A DNA stretch of 6,776 nucleotides from Cytophagales bacterium (GTDB taxonomy: Bacteria > Bacteroidota > Bacteroidia > Cytophagales > Cyclobacteriaceae): NCBI GenBank assembly GCA_029262935.1, contig JAJCYK010000245.1, positions 1 through 6,776 of the forward strand, given 5' to 3'. The notes beneath the pieces are model-generated. The model worked only from the letters and a program-made list of their open reading frames with translations. It was not told the DNA's origin and ran no database searches. A program made the translations under genes and the position numbers. Below are positions 5,823 to 6,776 of the stretch, piece by piece; positions within the stretch are counted from its first letter, which is position 1, and the number at the start of each line of letters is the position of its first letter.

Positions 5823-6734
5823 CTGTACGGCGTCATAGAGGTCCAATTTTGAAAGGTCCATTATAATATCGCCTTGATCTCCAATGTGGTAAGCAGGAGC
5901 AAATTTAGCACCCCAGATGAAATCGGAATCTAAATAGCTGTACTTGGTGTGTACCATTTGGCTGTAGTTATCGTCAAAGCCTTTGAGCAAAATAAGCACT
6001 TCAGCTTCAGCCTTCTTTAAGGTATCTAAGTTATACCCATGTAACGGGCTTTGATCGGTAATAGGGTGTACTAAGGTCCAATTCAATGGAAACCAATGAA
6101 TATGATCCCTTTCTAACTTTAGGTGGTAGAAGTTTCGTTTATACTGACCGTCTTGATTCTCCACCAAGGTTAGCATGACTTGCGCCTCCATTTCGATAAG
6201 GACATTGTGTCTTTTATTAGCTACCCTAAATTGAAGCGCGTTAGTATCTTGATAAGGACTCACTAAAATATTGCTACTAAACTGTAGTTTGGACATGGGC
6301 CTGGAAAACCTTCCGTAAAGTAAACCTGTGACTAAGGCAAAAAACATGAGTCCCACCATCGCCTCAATAGCTGCAATTAAACTAATAGTATGGCTAATAG
6401 GTGCAATGGCCCCATACCCGACGGTGGTAAAGGTTTGGGTACTGAAGAACAATGCTTGCCAGAAATTTTGAATACCATCTCCGGGATTGGTTCCAAGTAA
6501 GTGCTCTACCCCAATAAATAGATACATTAAAGCAAACAAGCAATTGAATATAAAAAATGCTAGTGCGGATAGACCTAGAAAGTTCCACCAAGACATGTTG
6601 ATTAAAGCATCATAGATATTGTAAAGATTTGGGCCAATGCCGCTCTTGAGCACATTAAATGTGCCGTCTTTGTTTATTACTCTCTTGGCTTTTTTATGAT
6701 ACCGCCCACCGATACCAGGATCTTTCATTTTCAT
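5808..6734 (-). CDS. KirBac-type inward-rectifier potassium channel
   Basis: This 308-residue inner-membrane protein forms tetramers that conduct K+. Order: cytoplasmic slide-helix region with NLYNIYDALINMSWWNF (36-52); TM1 about 53-75; pore helix about 91-102 (FWQALFFSTQTF); selectivity filter TVGYG (104-108); TM2 about 114-140 containing the IEAMVGL segment (123-129); GRFSRP (141-146), the Kir linker; then a cytoplasmic immunoglobulin-like domain from about 150 to 295, with VANKRHN (171-177), FPLNWTLVHPITDQSPL (215-231) and the FDDNYSQMVHTKYSY stretch (253-267), closely matching KirBac1.1 landmarks. Length is normal. The residue after the filter is Ala109, where KirBac1.1 has Asp. Starts at ATG 6734 or ATG 6728 are both possible; the predicted transcription start coincides with 6734. 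Gene stands alone and converges on the epimerase with a 15-bp overlap; no terminator was found between them. Confidence 0.95.
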   Translation of the reverse strand: MKMKDPGIGGRYHKKAKRVINKDGTFNVLKSGIGPNLYNIYDALINMSWWNFLGLSALAFFIFNCLFALMYLFIGVEHLLGTNPGDGIQNFWQALFFSTQTFTTVGYGAIAPISHTISLIAAIEAMVGLMFFALVTGLLYGRFSRPMSKLQFSSNILVSPYQDTNALQFRVANKRHNVLIEMEAQVMLTLVENQDGQYKRNFYHLKLERDHIHWFPLNWTLVHPITDQSPLHGYNLDTLKKAEAEVLILLKGFDDNYSQMVHTKYSYLDSDFIWGAKFAPAYHIGDQGDIIMDLSKLDLYDAVQLNPL

Positions 6735-6737
6735 ATC

Positions 6738-6767
6738 TAAAAATAGTAGAATTTAAAGTAAAGCAAA
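6738..6767 (-). promoter_or_regulatory. Predicted promoter of the KirBac gene
   Basis: The minus strand reads TTTG (6767-6764), 18 nt, then TATTTTTA (6745-6738), one mismatch from TAnnTTTG. The -7 element ends 3 nt before the ATG at 6734, so transcription would begin at or near the start codon and the message would be leaderless (or start at the second ATG, 6728). Confidence 0.5.
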
Positions 6768-6776
6768 GTTGATTCT

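Noticed and set aside
6394..6591. Minus-strand 65-codon frame inside the potassium channel gene
   Set aside because: Out-of-frame shadow of the pore region; the channel frame is intact and has all Kir landmarks.
1..6776. Defence, phage, mobile-element or CRISPR system
   Set aside because: No transposase, integrase, nuclease, repeat array, terminal inverted repeats or compositional break was seen; all genes are typical housekeeping or accessory metabolic families of Bacteroidota.

Overview
The window looks like ordinary chromosomal DNA from a member of the Bacteroidota, probably Flavobacteriia or a close relative. Three things point there: AT-rich DNA, several promoter-like sequences of the Bacteroidota type (TTTG, about 19 nt, then TAnnTTTG) with few Shine-Dalgarno sequences, and lineage-typical proteins (an FolE with a long N-terminal arm, a K+-dependent H+-type membrane pyrophosphatase, and a CysH with CC and CxxC cysteine pairs). 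I read no genus from it. Coding density is very high: there is no tRNA, rRNA, insertion sequence, CRISPR array or phage gene, and no gene-free stretch exceeds about 150 bases.

Minus-strand block, 1-4079. In transcription order this is a 6-pyruvoyl-tetrahydropterin synthase/QueD-family enzyme, folE (GTP cyclohydrolase I, overlapping the first gene by 41 nt), a MarR-family regulator, hppA (membrane proton-pumping pyrophosphatase), and the 5' end of a secreted DUF2147 protein that runs off the left edge. FolE makes 7,8-dihydroneopterin triphosphate, the substrate of the QueD/PTPS enzyme, so the first two genes are consecutive pathway steps (queuosine/7-deazaguanine or biopterin-type pterins). 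marR and hppA follow closely but appear to be separately controlled. A strong hairpin terminator closes hppA only 17 nt before the DUF2147 start codon.

Divergent plus-strand operon, 4180-5822. A 148-bp intergenic region separates the pterin operon from cysH (assimilatory adenylyl-sulfate/PAPS reductase with a predicted 4Fe-4S cluster). cysH is joined by an ATGA overlap to an extended-SDR NAD-dependent sugar-nucleotide epimerase/dehydratase.

Right end, 5808-6776, minus strand. A KirBac-type inward-rectifier potassium channel converges on the epimerase gene, and the two coding regions overlap by 15 bp.

The most notable points are: (1) the pyrophosphatase lacks the usual TM6 gate glutamate at both known positions and carries a glutamate in TM5 instead; (2) several promoters sit so close to start codons that the mRNAs should be leaderless or nearly so, which also settles start-codon choices for cysH and queD; (3) the pterin enzyme has the CxxxxxHGH (PTPS-type) rather than the CxxxHGH (QueD-type) active-site spacing. 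I found no convincing new multi-gene system.
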